A stretch of DNA of 64,000 nucleotides from Chondrinema litorale. GTDB lineage: Bacteria; Bacteroidota; Bacteroidia; Cytophagales; Flammeovirgaceae. The stretch's first letter is position 1; every line of letters starts with the position of its first letter. The stretch is from positions 3,299,001-3,363,000 of the forward strand of contig NZ_CP111043.1 in NCBI RefSeq assembly GCF_026250525.1, in the 5' to 3' direction. Shown piece by piece: positions 8,371-17,405 of the stretch. The notes beneath the pieces were generated by a model. That model did not search any database. It was not told the origin of the DNA and saw nothing but the letters and a program-made list of their open reading frames with translations. A program made the translations under genes and the position numbers.

Positions 8371-9318
8371 ATGAGGTTTTCCTATTCTTTTCTAGTACTT
8401 CTTATTATTTCATACTCATCATGTACTAATAAACAAAAAGATACAAAATCCAAAAATCCATATTTAGTTGTTTTAGGTATTGCCCAAGATGCCGGTTTTC
8501 CTCAAGCTGGTTGCAAAAAATCTTGTTGTACAGAAGTATGGAAAGATAACACCAAAAGAAAAATGGTTGCTTGTTTAGGTTTGGTCGATCCACAAACAAA
8601 TAATTTCTGGATGTTTGATGCCACACCTGATTTCAAAGATCAACTTCATAATATTAATACACTATTAGATAATTCTGAAGATGTACTACCAAGTGGTATT
8701 TTTTTGACTCACGCTCATGTTGGTCATTACACAGGCTTAATGGAATTGGGTAGGGAAATAATTGGTACCTCTAAAGTAGATGTTTTTGCTATGCCACGAA
8801 TGGATAGTTTTATTAGGAACAATGGTCCTTGGTCTCAGTTGGTTACGCTCAATAATATTAAGCTAAATCTTTTAAAATCAGATTCTACTGTTAGCTTAAC
8901 CGAAAATATTTCAGTTACACCTTTACAAGTTCCTCACAGAGATGAGTTTTCAGAAACCGTAGGATATATAATTGTTGGAAATGCAAAAAAAGCTCTTTTT
9001 ATTCCAGACATTGATAAATGGAGCAAGTGGGATAGAAGTATTGTTGAAGTAATTAAAGAGGTAGATGTTGCTTATATAGATGGCTCTTTTTATAAAAATG
9101 GAGAAGTTGTCGGAAGAGATATGAGTGAAATTCCACACCCATTTATAGAAGAAAGCATGGGTTTATTCAGTAATCTAAAACCTGAGGAAAAAGAAAAGGT
9201 ACGATTCATACATCTGAATCATACCAATCCTTTACATAATATCAAAAGTGATGAAACTAAAACTATATTGGCAAAAGGTTTCTTTATAGCTAAAGAAGGA
9301 GAAAAGGTCGAGCTTTAA
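8371..9318 (+). CDS. PqqB-like metallo-beta-lactamase-fold lipoprotein
   Basis: The leader ends in SYSSC, predicting a lipoprotein. The segment LGIAQDAGFPQAGC near residue 35 resembles the start of PqqB-type metallo-beta-lactamase-fold proteins, and the cluster CKKSCC follows. The metal motif reads THAHVGHYTGL near residue 114, that is HxHxGH, where the usual HxHxDH has an Asp. Further likely ligands are VPHRDE (His), IPDIDKW (Asp) and LNHTNPLH (His). No other PQQ gene is present, so a role in PQQ synthesis is unlikely; a general hydrolase is more plausible. The last four bases overlap the convergent TerC-like gene. Confidence 0.8.
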   Translation: MRFSYSFLVLLIISYSSCTNKQKDTKSKNPYLVVLGIAQDAGFPQAGCKKSCCTEVWKDNTKRKMVACLGLVDPQTNNFWMFDATPDFKDQLHNINTLLDNSEDVLPSGIFLTHAHVGHYTGLMELGREIIGTSKVDVFAMPRMDSFIRNNGPWSQLVTLNNIKLNLLKSDSTVSLTENISVTPLQVPHRDEFSETVGYIIVGNAKKALFIPDIDKWSKWDRSIVEVIKEVDVAYIDGSFYKNGEVVGRDMSEIPHPFIEESMGLFSNLKPEEKEKVRFIHLNHTNPLHNIKSDETKTILAKGFFIAKEGEKVEL

Positions 9319-10076
9319 TTCTTGTCTTTTACAAGGGTATCTTTAATCGTATTTTTCCTCATTTTCATGTTTAATGTTTCTACTATAAAAGCAAATGCCA
9401 TAGAAAAATACACATATCCTTTTGGTACATGCTCTCCAAAAGCTTCTATTACCAATAAAAAGCCAATTAACACCAAAAAGGAAAGTGCCAGCATTTTAAG
9501 AGTAGGGTGCTTTTCTACAAAATTCCCAATACTTTTTGCTGCAAACATCATTATTGAAAGTGAGATAATTACTGCTGCAATCATAATTGCAATCTCCTGA
9601 ACTAACCCAACAGCTGTTAAAATTGAATCAAAAGAAAAAACAATATCAATTAAAACTATTTGAATAACAGCTTTAACAAGACTCTTTGCTACTACATTAC
9701 TATCTTCATGTTCTTCACCTTCTAACTTATCATGAATTTCTGCGGTACTTTTACCAATAAGAAATAGTCCTCCGCATAATAATATCAAATCTCTACCACT
9801 AAAATCAGGGTCTATATCAACTGCTTCTAAGAATGGTAAACTAAATATTGGGTCTGTTAGTCCGATTATCCAAGTAATTCCCATTAAGAGTAGTATTCTT
9901 ACACCAAGGGCCATCAGAATGCCAATGTTTCTGGCTTTATCTCTCTTATCTGTAGGCAGTTTACTAGCTATAATGGTGATAAAGATAATGTTATCGATTC
10001 CTAAGATTATTTCGAGAATTGTAAGTGTTAGTAGACTTATTAAGCCTTCTGATGTAAGAAAAACTTCAAAATTCAT
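9315..10076 (-). CDS. TerC-family integral membrane protein
   Basis: Polytopic membrane protein with about seven hydrophobic segments. It carries two family signatures with intramembrane acidic residues: ILEIILGIDNIIFITII near residue 20 and VLIDIVFSFDSILTAVGL near residue 140. TerC-type proteins are implicated in metal ion efflux, including manganese, and in tellurite resistance. The 253-residue length fits the short YkoY/YgdQ-like branch. Its stop interlocks with that of the preceding convergent gene in the tetramer TTAA. No ter operon partners are nearby. Confidence 0.87.
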   Translation of the reverse strand: MNFEVFLTSEGLISLLTLTILEIILGIDNIIFITIIASKLPTDKRDKARNIGILMALGVRILLLMGITWIIGLTDPIFSLPFLEAVDIDPDFSGRDLILLCGGLFLIGKSTAEIHDKLEGEEHEDSNVVAKSLVKAVIQIVLIDIVFSFDSILTAVGLVQEIAIMIAAVIISLSIMMFAAKSIGNFVEKHPTLKMLALSFLVLIGFLLVIEAFGEHVPKGYVYFSMAFAFIVETLNMKMRKNTIKDTLVKDKN

Positions 10077-10189
10077 AATTGCATTTGTTCCTTTAGAGAA
10101 TGATTGAAAAGTTTAGTCTCTATAATAAATTCTGTGCGAAAATATAGAATTCGACTAATTGTCTTATAATTTCTTTTAATAGTAATACA

Positions 10190-11169
10190 TTAGAAATAAT
10201 ACGGCTTTCCGACATCAAGGATATTCAGATCCCCATTTATTTTACCATTTTCATAAGCTTTTTTCAAAACTCTAATAGGCTCACCAGCGGGTTCATCAGA
10301 TAAATCATAAGTGCCATAATGCATAGGTATAAATTGCTTGCCTTCTAATTCATGAAAACCTTTAATTGCATCTGTTGGGCTAACATGAGATGCTTCCATC
10401 ATATATTCTGGTTTATAAGCTCCTACAGGCATAAAGCAAATATCCATTGGGCCAATTAATTTATTAATGTCTTTAAAATGAGCAGCATAACCAGTATCTC
10501 CAGCAAAGTAGATTTTTTTGTTTTCAAATTCTATTAAAATACTTCCCCATAAAGTTTTATTAAAATCAGCTAAACCTCTTTTATTCCAGTGTTGAGCTGG
10601 TAAAAAAGTGATTTTGAAGTTATCAGGAGTATTAAATATTTGATACCAAGCTGCTTCTTGAAAATTATAATCACCTAGTTTTTTTAGTAACTCTCCTTGT
10701 TTTAGCGGAAGTAAAAAGTTGACTTGCGGATTATTTTTTAATATTTCTTTTAATGAAGCTACATCATAATGGTCTCTATGAGCATGAGAAAATAAGATGT
10801 AGTCCAAATTTTTTATTTCGGAAATAGAAAAAGGCAGTTCATGTCTTCTTTTCATAATTGGTAAATCTTTAAGACATGGATCAGTAAGTAAAAGCTTACC
10901 TGCTATTTTAATAGAAAACATGCATGCCCCAACCAAACTACTTGATTATCATCATTCTCAAAAATGCTATTATCCTTAACTACTCTGGGTGAATAATGGT
11001 CATTTTTCTTTTCTTCTTTCTGCGGGTTTCTAGAAAGTTGCCACTTAAGAATTGTTGAAAACGAAGGTTGTTTTCTTGGATAATCGCCAATAAACTGACC
11101 ATTCTCAAATTTATTTCCGGGATAATTTTCTTTAATAAAAGGAAGGTTTTTATTGAATAGATAGGGCAT
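10190..11169 (-). pseudogene. Metallo-beta-lactamase-fold hydrolase (NAPE-PLD/UlaG-like), interrupted by a frameshift
   Basis: Two overlapping frames together make one normal-length protein. The upstream frame (11169 to 10903) starts MPYLFNKNLPFIKENYPGN and includes the family-like NGQFIGDYP and VVWLGHACFLLK, then meets a stop. The downstream frame (10936 to 10190) resumes with IAGKLLLTDPCLKD and continues with the metal motif FSHAHRDHYD (HxHxDH), FAGDTGYAAHF and MHYGTYD. Joining LLK to IAGK requires moving back one base at an A run around 10910. The upstream part alone lacks all metal ligands; the downstream part alone lacks the first strands. Either a true inactivating one-base deletion, a base-call error, or (less likely) slippage. 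Apart from the shift, all catalytic residues are intact, suggesting a recent event. Confidence 0.8.
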
Positions 11170-11288
11170 GAGAGTGTTTGATACAAGTTTAATTTAAATG
11201 TAAACAGCCTTATGTAAATCCTGTTTCAAAAAGCCTTGAAATTTCTGTAAATAATCCTCAGATTCGCATAAACATAAATAAAAGTCAC

Positions 11289-12107
11289 ATGTCAGTTCAT
11301 AAAGCCAATATTAAAAGAATTACCACCCATATTTTACAGGATATGAAAGATAGGGGAGAAAAAATATCTATGCTTACTGCTTATGATTATTCTATGGCTA
11401 AAATTATAGATGTTGCCGGAATAGATATTTTGTTGGTTGGAGATTCTGCTTCTAATGTAATGGCTGGTCACGAAACAACTTTGCCCATCACATTAGATCA
11501 AATGATTTACCATGCTTCTTCAGTAATTAGAGCTGTAAAAAGAGCATTTGTAGTGGTAGATATACCTTTTGGTTCTTATCAAGGAAATTCTTCAGAAGCA
11601 CTTCGCTCTGCCATTAGAATTATGAAAGAGTCTGGGGCACATGCAGTAAAAATCGAGGGAGGAAGCGAAATTAAAGAATCAGTATTAAGAATATTGAGTG
11701 CTGGAGTGCCTGTAATGGGACATTTAGGTCTTACACCTCAATCTATTTATAAGTTTGGAACTTATACTGTAAGAGCTAAAGAAGAAGCGGAAGCACAAAA
11801 GCTTATTGAAGATGCCTTATTGCTAGAAGAGTGTGGTTGTTTTTCAATTGTTTTAGAAAAAATACCAGCAGCATTAGCCAAGAAAGTATCTGAAGCGGTA
11901 AAAATTCCTGTAATTGGTATTGGAGCAGGTAAACATACCGATGGACAAGTTTTGGTATTACACGATGTATTGGGTATTACTAAAGATTTTAATCCTCGTT
12001 TCTTGAGAAGATATGCAGATTTGTATTCTATTATGACTGAAGCTGTACAGAATTACATTTCAGATGTAAAAGAAAAAAGCTTTCCAAACGATAAGGAAAG
12101 CTATTAA
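11289..12107 (+). CDS. panB: 3-methyl-2-oxobutanoate hydroxymethyltransferase
   Basis: Transfers a hydroxymethyl group from methylene-tetrahydrofolate to 2-oxoisovalerate, the first step of pantothenate (coenzyme A precursor) synthesis; cytosolic TIM-barrel enzyme. Family signatures are [14 protein letters not shown] near residue 28, [19 protein letters not shown] near residue 49 (Mg-binding Asp), [10 protein letters not shown] near residue 92, KIEGG near residue 118 and [18 protein letters not shown] near residue 212. Length 272 residues is typical. No other pan genes are adjacent. The last codons overlap the terminator used by the convergent transglycosylase gene. Confidence 0.97.
   Translation: MSVHKANIKRITTHILQDMKDRGEKISMLTAYDYSMAKIIDVAGIDILLVGDSASNVMAGHETTLPITLDQMIYHASSVIRAVKRAFVVVDIPFGSYQGNSSEALRSAIRIMKESGAHAVKIEGGSEIKESVLRILSAGVPVMGHLGLTPQSIYKFGTYTVRAKEEAEAQKLIEDALLLEECGCFSIVLEKIPAALAKKVSEAVKIPVIGIGAGKHTDGQVLVLHDVLGITKDFNPRFLRRYADLYSIMTEAVQNYISDVKEKSFPNDKESY
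12073..12102 (-). terminator. Terminator of the convergent transglycosylase gene, inside panB
   Basis: AGCTTTCC and GGAAAGCT form an 8-base stem with a 9-base loop. Read on the minus strand it is followed by a run of six T, so it fits a terminator for the gene at 12136-13662. The stem lies within the last codons of panB on the other strand. Confidence 0.7.
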
Positions 12108-12135
12108 GATTAATCTTTAAAAATAGATATTTTTA

Positions 12136-13662
12136 TTAACCGAGCTTAAGCCTCTGTCCAACTTTTAGTCGGCTAGTTTTGAGGTTATTAAGCTCTTTTA
12201 TTTTTTCTACAGTTAGGCCTTTATATAAGTTGGAAATACCCCATAATGTGTCTCCTTCTTTTACTACATGTACTTTCCCTTTTGGTAGAGAGGCAGTAAC
12301 ATTACTAGATGTAGTAGTGGTATTTCTTTGAGTAGTATTACTTGCTGTAACTTTTGGTGGGTTTGACCCTTTGCCATAAATTACTAACTTCTGTCCAGGA
12401 TAAATCTTATTGCTATAAATGTTATTCCAAGCTCTTAGTTGAGATAATCCAACGCCGTTTCTTTGAGCAATTGAGCCTAAAACATCTCCTCTTCTTACAG
12501 TGTAGTAATATTTCCCTTCTTTAGAAATACTACCAGAGCCTGAACGGCTAGCATAAACAGGTTTTGGAGGTGCAGTAGCCTTAACTTTAGCTAAAATATT
12601 TGTTTGCTTATCAAGGTAAAGACTCAATCTTGCTGCTGGAATATTTATAGGGTAGTTTTTAACTCCGGCAGGTACATAATTGTATTTGAATTTCGGATTC
12701 AATGCTAGCAAGTCATCTTCACAAACCATTAGTTCGTCAGCCAGTTTTTTCAAATCAATTGACTGATTTACATAAATAGTTTCTTTTGGAATAGCATAAT
12801 ATGGTTTGTCTTGAATCAAATTGTGGTCATCAGCATATTCCATCACATACATCATAGCAACAAACTGTGGCAGATAAGAGCGAGTTTCTCTTGGAAGTCT
12901 TTCATAAATATCCCAAAACTTCACCTTTCCAGTTCTTCTCTGAGCTTTCTTTACATTTCCTTCACCGCAGTTGTAGGCAGCAATTGCTAACTCCCAATCG
13001 TTAAACCTGCCATAAAGATATTTTAAATGTTTACAGGCTGCTTCTGTTGCTTGTTCGGGATCTCTTCTTTCATCTACTGTACTAGAAACACTTAAGCCAT
13101 ACATTTTACCAGTGTAATACATAAACTGCCATAAACCAACTGCTCTGGCAACTGATACCGCTTTAGGATCAAGTGCAGATTCTATAATTGATAAGTATTT
13201 TAGTTCGTCTGGTAAGCCATGTTCTGCTAACTTCTTTTCGTATAGAGGGAAGTAGATATTTTTCTTTGCCATCATTCTCAGTGTAAATTCTCTTTTTCTT
13301 ACTGAGAAAAAATCGATAAACAATCTTACTCTTTGGTGATAGTTTAGCTCGATTCCATTTTCAATTTTAGCAAGTCTATCTTGGATAACTTCATCTGATA
13401 CAGAAGGTATAAAACTGGAATTGTAATCTATCTGCTCTAGATTAAAAGCAGAGGTTGTGTCAAATTTTAACATCCTGCTTACTGCCTCTTCTTCAATTTC
13501 TGCTGCTGTCAGATAAGCTTCTTCTTCTTGGAATGGTAATAAATAACCAGGAGGAAGAGCAACTGTAAAAACACTGTCAGATTCTATATACTGGGTGTTT
13601 TGAGCAAATGATGAAAAAACTGGTAAAAAAGAAATTAATAAAAAGAGGTATCTTTTAAACAT
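12136..13662 (-). CDS. mltD: MltD-like lytic murein transglycosylase with two LysM domains
   Basis: Predicted periplasmic enzyme that cleaves peptidoglycan between N-acetylmuramate and N-acetylglucosamine. A signal peptide (MFKRYLFLLISFLPVFSSFAQ) is followed by an SLT catalytic domain with the catalytic Glu in SIIESALDPKAVS near residue 158, then VGLWQFMYYTGKMYGL and AIAAYNCGEGNVKKA. LysM peptidoglycan-binding domains lie at about residues 375-425 (YYTVRRGDVLGSIAQ) and 463-508 (HVVKEGDTLWGISNL). The order matches MltD. The gene stands alone on the minus strand; its terminator lies inside panB. Confidence 0.9.
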   Translation of the reverse strand: MFKRYLFLLISFLPVFSSFAQNTQYIESDSVFTVALPPGYLLPFQEEEAYLTAAEIEEEAVSRMLKFDTTSAFNLEQIDYNSSFIPSVSDEVIQDRLAKIENGIELNYHQRVRLFIDFFSVRKREFTLRMMAKKNIYFPLYEKKLAEHGLPDELKYLSIIESALDPKAVSVARAVGLWQFMYYTGKMYGLSVSSTVDERRDPEQATEAACKHLKYLYGRFNDWELAIAAYNCGEGNVKKAQRRTGKVKFWDIYERLPRETRSYLPQFVAMMYVMEYADDHNLIQDKPYYAIPKETIYVNQSIDLKKLADELMVCEDDLLALNPKFKYNYVPAGVKNYPINIPAARLSLYLDKQTNILAKVKATAPPKPVYASRSGSGSISKEGKYYYTVRRGDVLGSIAQRNGVGLSQLRAWNNIYSNKIYPGQKLVIYGKGSNPPKVTASNTTQRNTTTTSSNVTASLPKGKVHVVKEGDTLWGISNLYKGLTVEKIKELNNLKTSRLKVGQRLKLG

Positions 13663-13779
13663 GATTTATTCAAAGATTTTAAACCAAAGAAGTTTAAGTT
13701 ACGTGAATATATGGTTTAATTATTTGAAATTAAAGTATTGGATATCAAAAGATTAACAATCTAACGAAAAGATTGTATA

Positions 13780-15225
13780 TTATTCTGTGACATTGTAAGA
13801 TTGAGCAAGATCTTTCTCAAGACTTGCAGCAAATTCAAACAGTTTTTCTTCACTAAATGCTTCTGACATCACTTGTAATCCTATAGGTAAATTATCTGAA
13901 CTTTTACCCGCAGGAATCGAAATTGCCGGAATTCCGGCCACATTTGCTTGTACTGTAAAGAGGTCGGCAAGGTAATAATCTACCACACTTTCTTTACTAT
14001 AAGCACCAATTTTAAATGGTGGAGCAGGAGTAGTAGGAAGTACTATAAAATCGTATTCTTCAAAAAGTTCGCTCGTCTTTTCTTTAATGAGCTTTCTTAC
14101 CTTTTGTGCTTTTGTAAAGTATGCATCGTAATAGCTTGCACTCAATACAAAAGTACCCAACATAATCCTTCTTTTTACTTCTTCACCAAAACCTTCGGAG
14201 CGAGATTTTTTATACATCTCTTCCAAAGCTGTAGCAGAAGGAGTTCTATATCCGTAACGTACACCATCAAACCTAGAAAGGTTAGTACTAGCTTCTGCTG
14301 TAGTAAGAATGTAATAAGTAGGTAATACATAATCTAGCAAAGGAAAATCGAACATAGTAACCTCATGACCAGCGTCTTTTAACTGGTTAATGGTAGTTTC
14401 CATTCGTTCTTTAATTTCAGGATGTAAACCCTTACTTTCTATACTTTCTTTACTATAACCTATTTTCCACTTTTTGCCAGTGTTTGTAACTTTACTGTAA
14501 GCGGGAACATCTTTTTGAGAAACAGTTGCATCAAAATCATCTTTTCCTGCAATTACCTCTAATACTAGAGCTGCATCTTCGGTAGTATGAGAAAGAATAC
14601 CGATTGTATCAAATGATGATGCATAAGCTATTAACCCATGTCTAGAAATTCTTGAATAAGTTGGTTTAGTACCTACAACGCCACAAAAAGCAGCTGGCTG
14701 CCTAACCGAACCACCTGTATCAGAACCTAAAGAAACTAAACACATGTTAGCGGCCACAGCTACTGCCGAAGCACCTGAAGAACCTCCAGGAACAAGGTTG
14801 TCACCATGAGGGTTAATTGTTGGTCCGAAAGCAGAGTTTTCGTTTGAAGAGCCCATCGCGAACTCATCACAGTTTTGTCTGCCTATTATAATAGCGTCTT
14901 CTGCAAGTGCTTTCTCTACTGCTGTTGAGCTAAATTTTGAAACAAACCCATCTAGAATTTTACTGGAAGCCTGTAAAGAATGGTCTTTATAACAGATTAC
15001 ATCTTTTAAGCCTATTACCATACCTGCAAGTTTACCTGCAGTTCCAGACTTTATTTTTTGATCGATCTCTTTTGCTCTGCTAAGGGCTTCAGTATCGAAA
15101 GTTTCTAGAAATACATTCAGGTTTTTTTGACTGGCAATGTTTTTTAAATAATGCTTTACCAGTTCTACACAGGTAACTTCTCCAGCCTGCAGCGCGTCTC
15201 GGGTTTCTTTATAAGAAGAGTACAA
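13780..15225 (-). CDS. gatA: Asp-tRNA(Asn)/Glu-tRNA(Gln) amidotransferase subunit A
   Basis: Amidase subunit of GatCAB; it releases ammonia from glutamine for correction of misacylated Glu-tRNA(Gln) or Asp-tRNA(Asn). The Ser-cisSer-Lys triad is visible: Lys in GLKDVICYKDH near residue 73, Ser in PGGSSGASAVA near residue 147 and Ser in GSDTGGSVRQPAAFCG near residue 171. Length 481 is normal. The frame starts at TTG 15225 with YSSYKETRDALQAG, a typical GatA N-terminus, and no better ATG is available. gatB and gatC are not in the window, as is usual for dispersed gat genes in this phylum. Confidence 0.95.
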   Translation of the reverse strand: MYSSYKETRDALQAGEVTCVELVKHYLKNIASQKNLNVFLETFDTEALSRAKEIDQKIKSGTAGKLAGMVIGLKDVICYKDHSLQASSKILDGFVSKFSSTAVEKALAEDAIIIGRQNCDEFAMGSSNENSAFGPTINPHGDNLVPGGSSGASAVAVAANMCLVSLGSDTGGSVRQPAAFCGVVGTKPTYSRISRHGLIAYASSFDTIGILSHTTEDAALVLEVIAGKDDFDATVSQKDVPAYSKVTNTGKKWKIGYSKESIESKGLHPEIKERMETTINQLKDAGHEVTMFDFPLLDYVLPTYYILTTAEASTNLSRFDGVRYGYRTPSATALEEMYKKSRSEGFGEEVKRRIMLGTFVLSASYYDAYFTKAQKVRKLIKEKTSELFEEYDFIVLPTTPAPPFKIGAYSKESVVDYYLADLFTVQANVAGIPAISIPAGKSSDNLPIGLQVMSEAFSEEKLFEFAASLEKDLAQSYNVTE

Positions 15226-15235
15226 TGAGTGATAA

Positions 15236-15272
15236 TTTTAAAAAAGCCGAAAGTAATTGAGTACTTTCGGCT
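15236..15272 (-). terminator. Terminator between tatA and gatA
   Basis: AGCCGAAAGTA pairs perfectly with TACTTTCGGCT (11 bases, 6-base loop), followed on the minus strand by a T run. It ends the tatA transcript and implies that gatA has its own promoter squeezed into the short leader downstream, or relies on read-through. Confidence 0.8.
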
Positions 15273-15335
15273 AATTACCAAAAAATATTTTCAGATAAAA
15301 TCTTTCTAAAAGTAGATCAGTTTAAGCGACTATAA

Positions 15336-15554
15336 TTAGTCGTTTACACTTTTCTTAATTGATTTAGATTCTTCGTCTATTTCGTCTTTTATCTCCTTGG
15401 TGGCATCCTTAAATTCTCTAATACCTCTTCCAAGGCCTCTTGCGAGTTCAGGGATTTTTTTCGCACCGAATAACAACAGGACAACGAAGATAATGATAAA
15501 CATTTCCCATCCCCCTGGCATTCCAAATAATAATACTGCTGAAATTGTGCTCAT
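15336..15554 (-). CDS. tatA: Twin-arginine translocase subunit TatA/TatE
   Basis: Pore-forming component of the Tat pathway, which exports folded proteins carrying a twin-arginine signal. One N-terminal membrane segment (about residues 11-30, [15 protein letters not shown]) is followed by the family signature [21 protein letters not shown] and a charged amphipathic tail. The open frame extends upstream to 15596, but ATG 15554 ([15 protein letters not shown]) gives the expected short N-terminus. tatC is not in the window. The SGNH enzyme at 38486 is a likely Tat substrate in this genome. Confidence 0.92.
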   Translation of the reverse strand: MSTISAVLLFGMPGGWEMFIIIFVVLLLFGAKKIPELARGLGRGIREFKDATKEIKDEIDEESKSIKKSVND

Positions 15555-15768
15555 AATATTGATAAATTTAAATACAAGTACCGAAGCTTGTTGCAATACT
15601 TCTTAAAAAGTCATCCTCTTTTGGCCGAAAGTAATATATCATTCCGAAGACAACATTTACTACAAAGATAAAAATAAGTACAAATTATTGAAACTAATAA
15701 CTTGCGGCTTTTTATTGTTGAATTTTTAACTTACTTAACAATTCCGCCAAAATTTGATTCATATAATT

Positions 15769-17277
15769 ATGAAGATTTTAAGTGCTAAACAAACTCGTTT
15801 TCTAGATAATTATACCATAGAACATGAACCCATTCTATCTATTGACTTAATGGAAAGAGCTTCAGAAAGGTTCACTAATTGGCTTATTAAAAAATATAAT
15901 TTAACAGAAAAATCCCAAAGAAAAATAAGGATTTTTGCCGGAGTTGGCAATAATGGTGGAGATGGTTTAGCAGTAGCAAGAATGCTTCTTCAGTGGAGTA
16001 TAAACGCAGAAACTTTTATTGTAAGGTTTTCTGATAAGGCTTCTGAAGATTTTAAAACAAACGAAGCTCGATTAGGCAAAATCGATGAGCCTATGAGTAT
16101 TTATACAATAGGAGGTATTCCAGATTTACATAAAGATGATTTAATAATTGATGCCATTTTTGGTTCAGGACTTTCTCGCCCTTTAAAAGGAATTGCCGCT
16201 GATGTAGTAAGTAAAATTAATGCAAGTGAAGCGACTGTGGTCTCAATAGATATACCATCTGGACTGTATTGTGATGATATAAATGATGATGAAATAAAGA
16301 TAGAGGCTGATGAGGTTTTGAGTTTTCAGTTACCTAAACTAGCCTTTTTACTTGTTGAAAATGAAAGGTATATTAAAAATTGGGAGCTTACAGATATTGG
16401 TTTGTTAGCAGAAGGAATTGAAAAAACAGAGTCTAATTATTATTATCTCAATAAAGAATTTATCGCCTCTAAATTTAAATCGAGAGGCAGGTTTTCTCAT
16501 AAAGGTACTTATGGGCATTTACTAATAATGGCTGGAAGTAAAGGGAAATTTGGTGCTGCTCAACTTTCAATTAAAGCTGCTCTAAAAAGCGGTGCCGGAT
16601 TGTTAACCGCTTTTGTTCCTGCTTGTGCTTTTGAAATTATTCAAATTGCCATTCCCGAAGCTATGTGTCTTACAGATATTCATCAAGAAGTGCTTACCGA
16701 GGTTCCAGATATAGAAAGTTACAAAGCATTAGCCATAGGGCCGGGAATTGGAACGAGTATGCAAACTAGGAAAATGATGAAAACTTTGCTAGAGAAACTA
16801 GAAAGACCCTCTGTTTTCGATGCGGATGCATTAAATATTCTAGCAAAAGAACCTGATTTATTAAAAAAACTACCGGCAAATAGCATTCTTACACCACATC
16901 CAAAAGAGTTTGAGCGATTAGCAGGAAAAAGTAAAAATAGCCTCGAACAGATTCAAAAACTTCAAAAATTTTGTGAAGAAAATCAGGTGGTTACGGTGTT
17001 AAAAGGTGCATATACTGCCATTTGTAATACTGATGGAACTGTATATTTCAATAGCACAGGTAATCCGGGAATGGCTACTGGTGGTTCTGGTGATGTGCTT
17101 ACAGGAATTATTGCTGCCTTACTTTCAAGTGGTTACGAACCTTATGATGCTGCAAGAATCGGAGTGTACTTGCATGGCATGGCAGGCGATTTTGCGGCAA
17201 AAGAATTAAGCATGACAGCGATGAGTGCCGGAGATATTATCGCGAATCTTGGTAAGGCATATCTCGAATTCGAATAA
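15769..17277 (+). CDS. nnr: Bifunctional NAD(P)HX epimerase/dehydratase
   Basis: Repairs hydrated NADH and NADPH: the N-terminal YjeF_N domain epimerises NAD(P)HX and the C-terminal ribokinase-like domain dehydrates it with ADP or ATP. N-terminal signatures are GVGNNGGDGLAVARMLL near residue 62, DAIFGSGLSRPLKG and VSIDIPSGLYCDD. C-terminal signatures are GHLLIMAGSKGKFGAAQLS near residue 245 and GNPGMATGGSGDVLTGIIAA near residue 440. Length about 502 is standard. The frame could begin at TTG 15754, but ATG 15769 (MKILSAKQTRFLDNYT) is the usual N-terminus. Confidence 0.95.
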   Translation: MKILSAKQTRFLDNYTIEHEPILSIDLMERASERFTNWLIKKYNLTEKSQRKIRIFAGVGNNGGDGLAVARMLLQWSINAETFIVRFSDKASEDFKTNEARLGKIDEPMSIYTIGGIPDLHKDDLIIDAIFGSGLSRPLKGIAADVVSKINASEATVVSIDIPSGLYCDDINDDEIKIEADEVLSFQLPKLAFLLVENERYIKNWELTDIGLLAEGIEKTESNYYYLNKEFIASKFKSRGRFSHKGTYGHLLIMAGSKGKFGAAQLSIKAALKSGAGLLTAFVPACAFEIIQIAIPEAMCLTDIHQEVLTEVPDIESYKALAIGPGIGTSMQTRKMMKTLLEKLERPSVFDADALNILAKEPDLLKKLPANSILTPHPKEFERLAGKSKNSLEQIQKLQKFCEENQVVTVLKGAYTAICNTDGTVYFNSTGNPGMATGGSGDVLTGIIAALLSSGYEPYDAARIGVYLHGMAGDFAAKELSMTAMSAGDIIANLGKAYLEFE

Positions 17278-17405
17278 TGCTATATATTTGCTCTGCATTT
17301 AATTTTGAATAGGCTTTTTCAATTGTTTGAACCAGCTTTTTATAGTTGATGTTGAAAAATATTCAGATTTCAATTTTTTGCGAAAAGAATATATAATTTC
17401 CCAAT

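Noticed and set aside
10903..10936. Programmed -1 frameshift in the metallo-beta-lactamase-fold gene
   Set aside because: The sequence at the shift (CTA TTA AAA TAG) is not a good X XXY YYZ slippery heptamer and no downstream pseudoknot was obvious; a mutation or base-call error is simpler.
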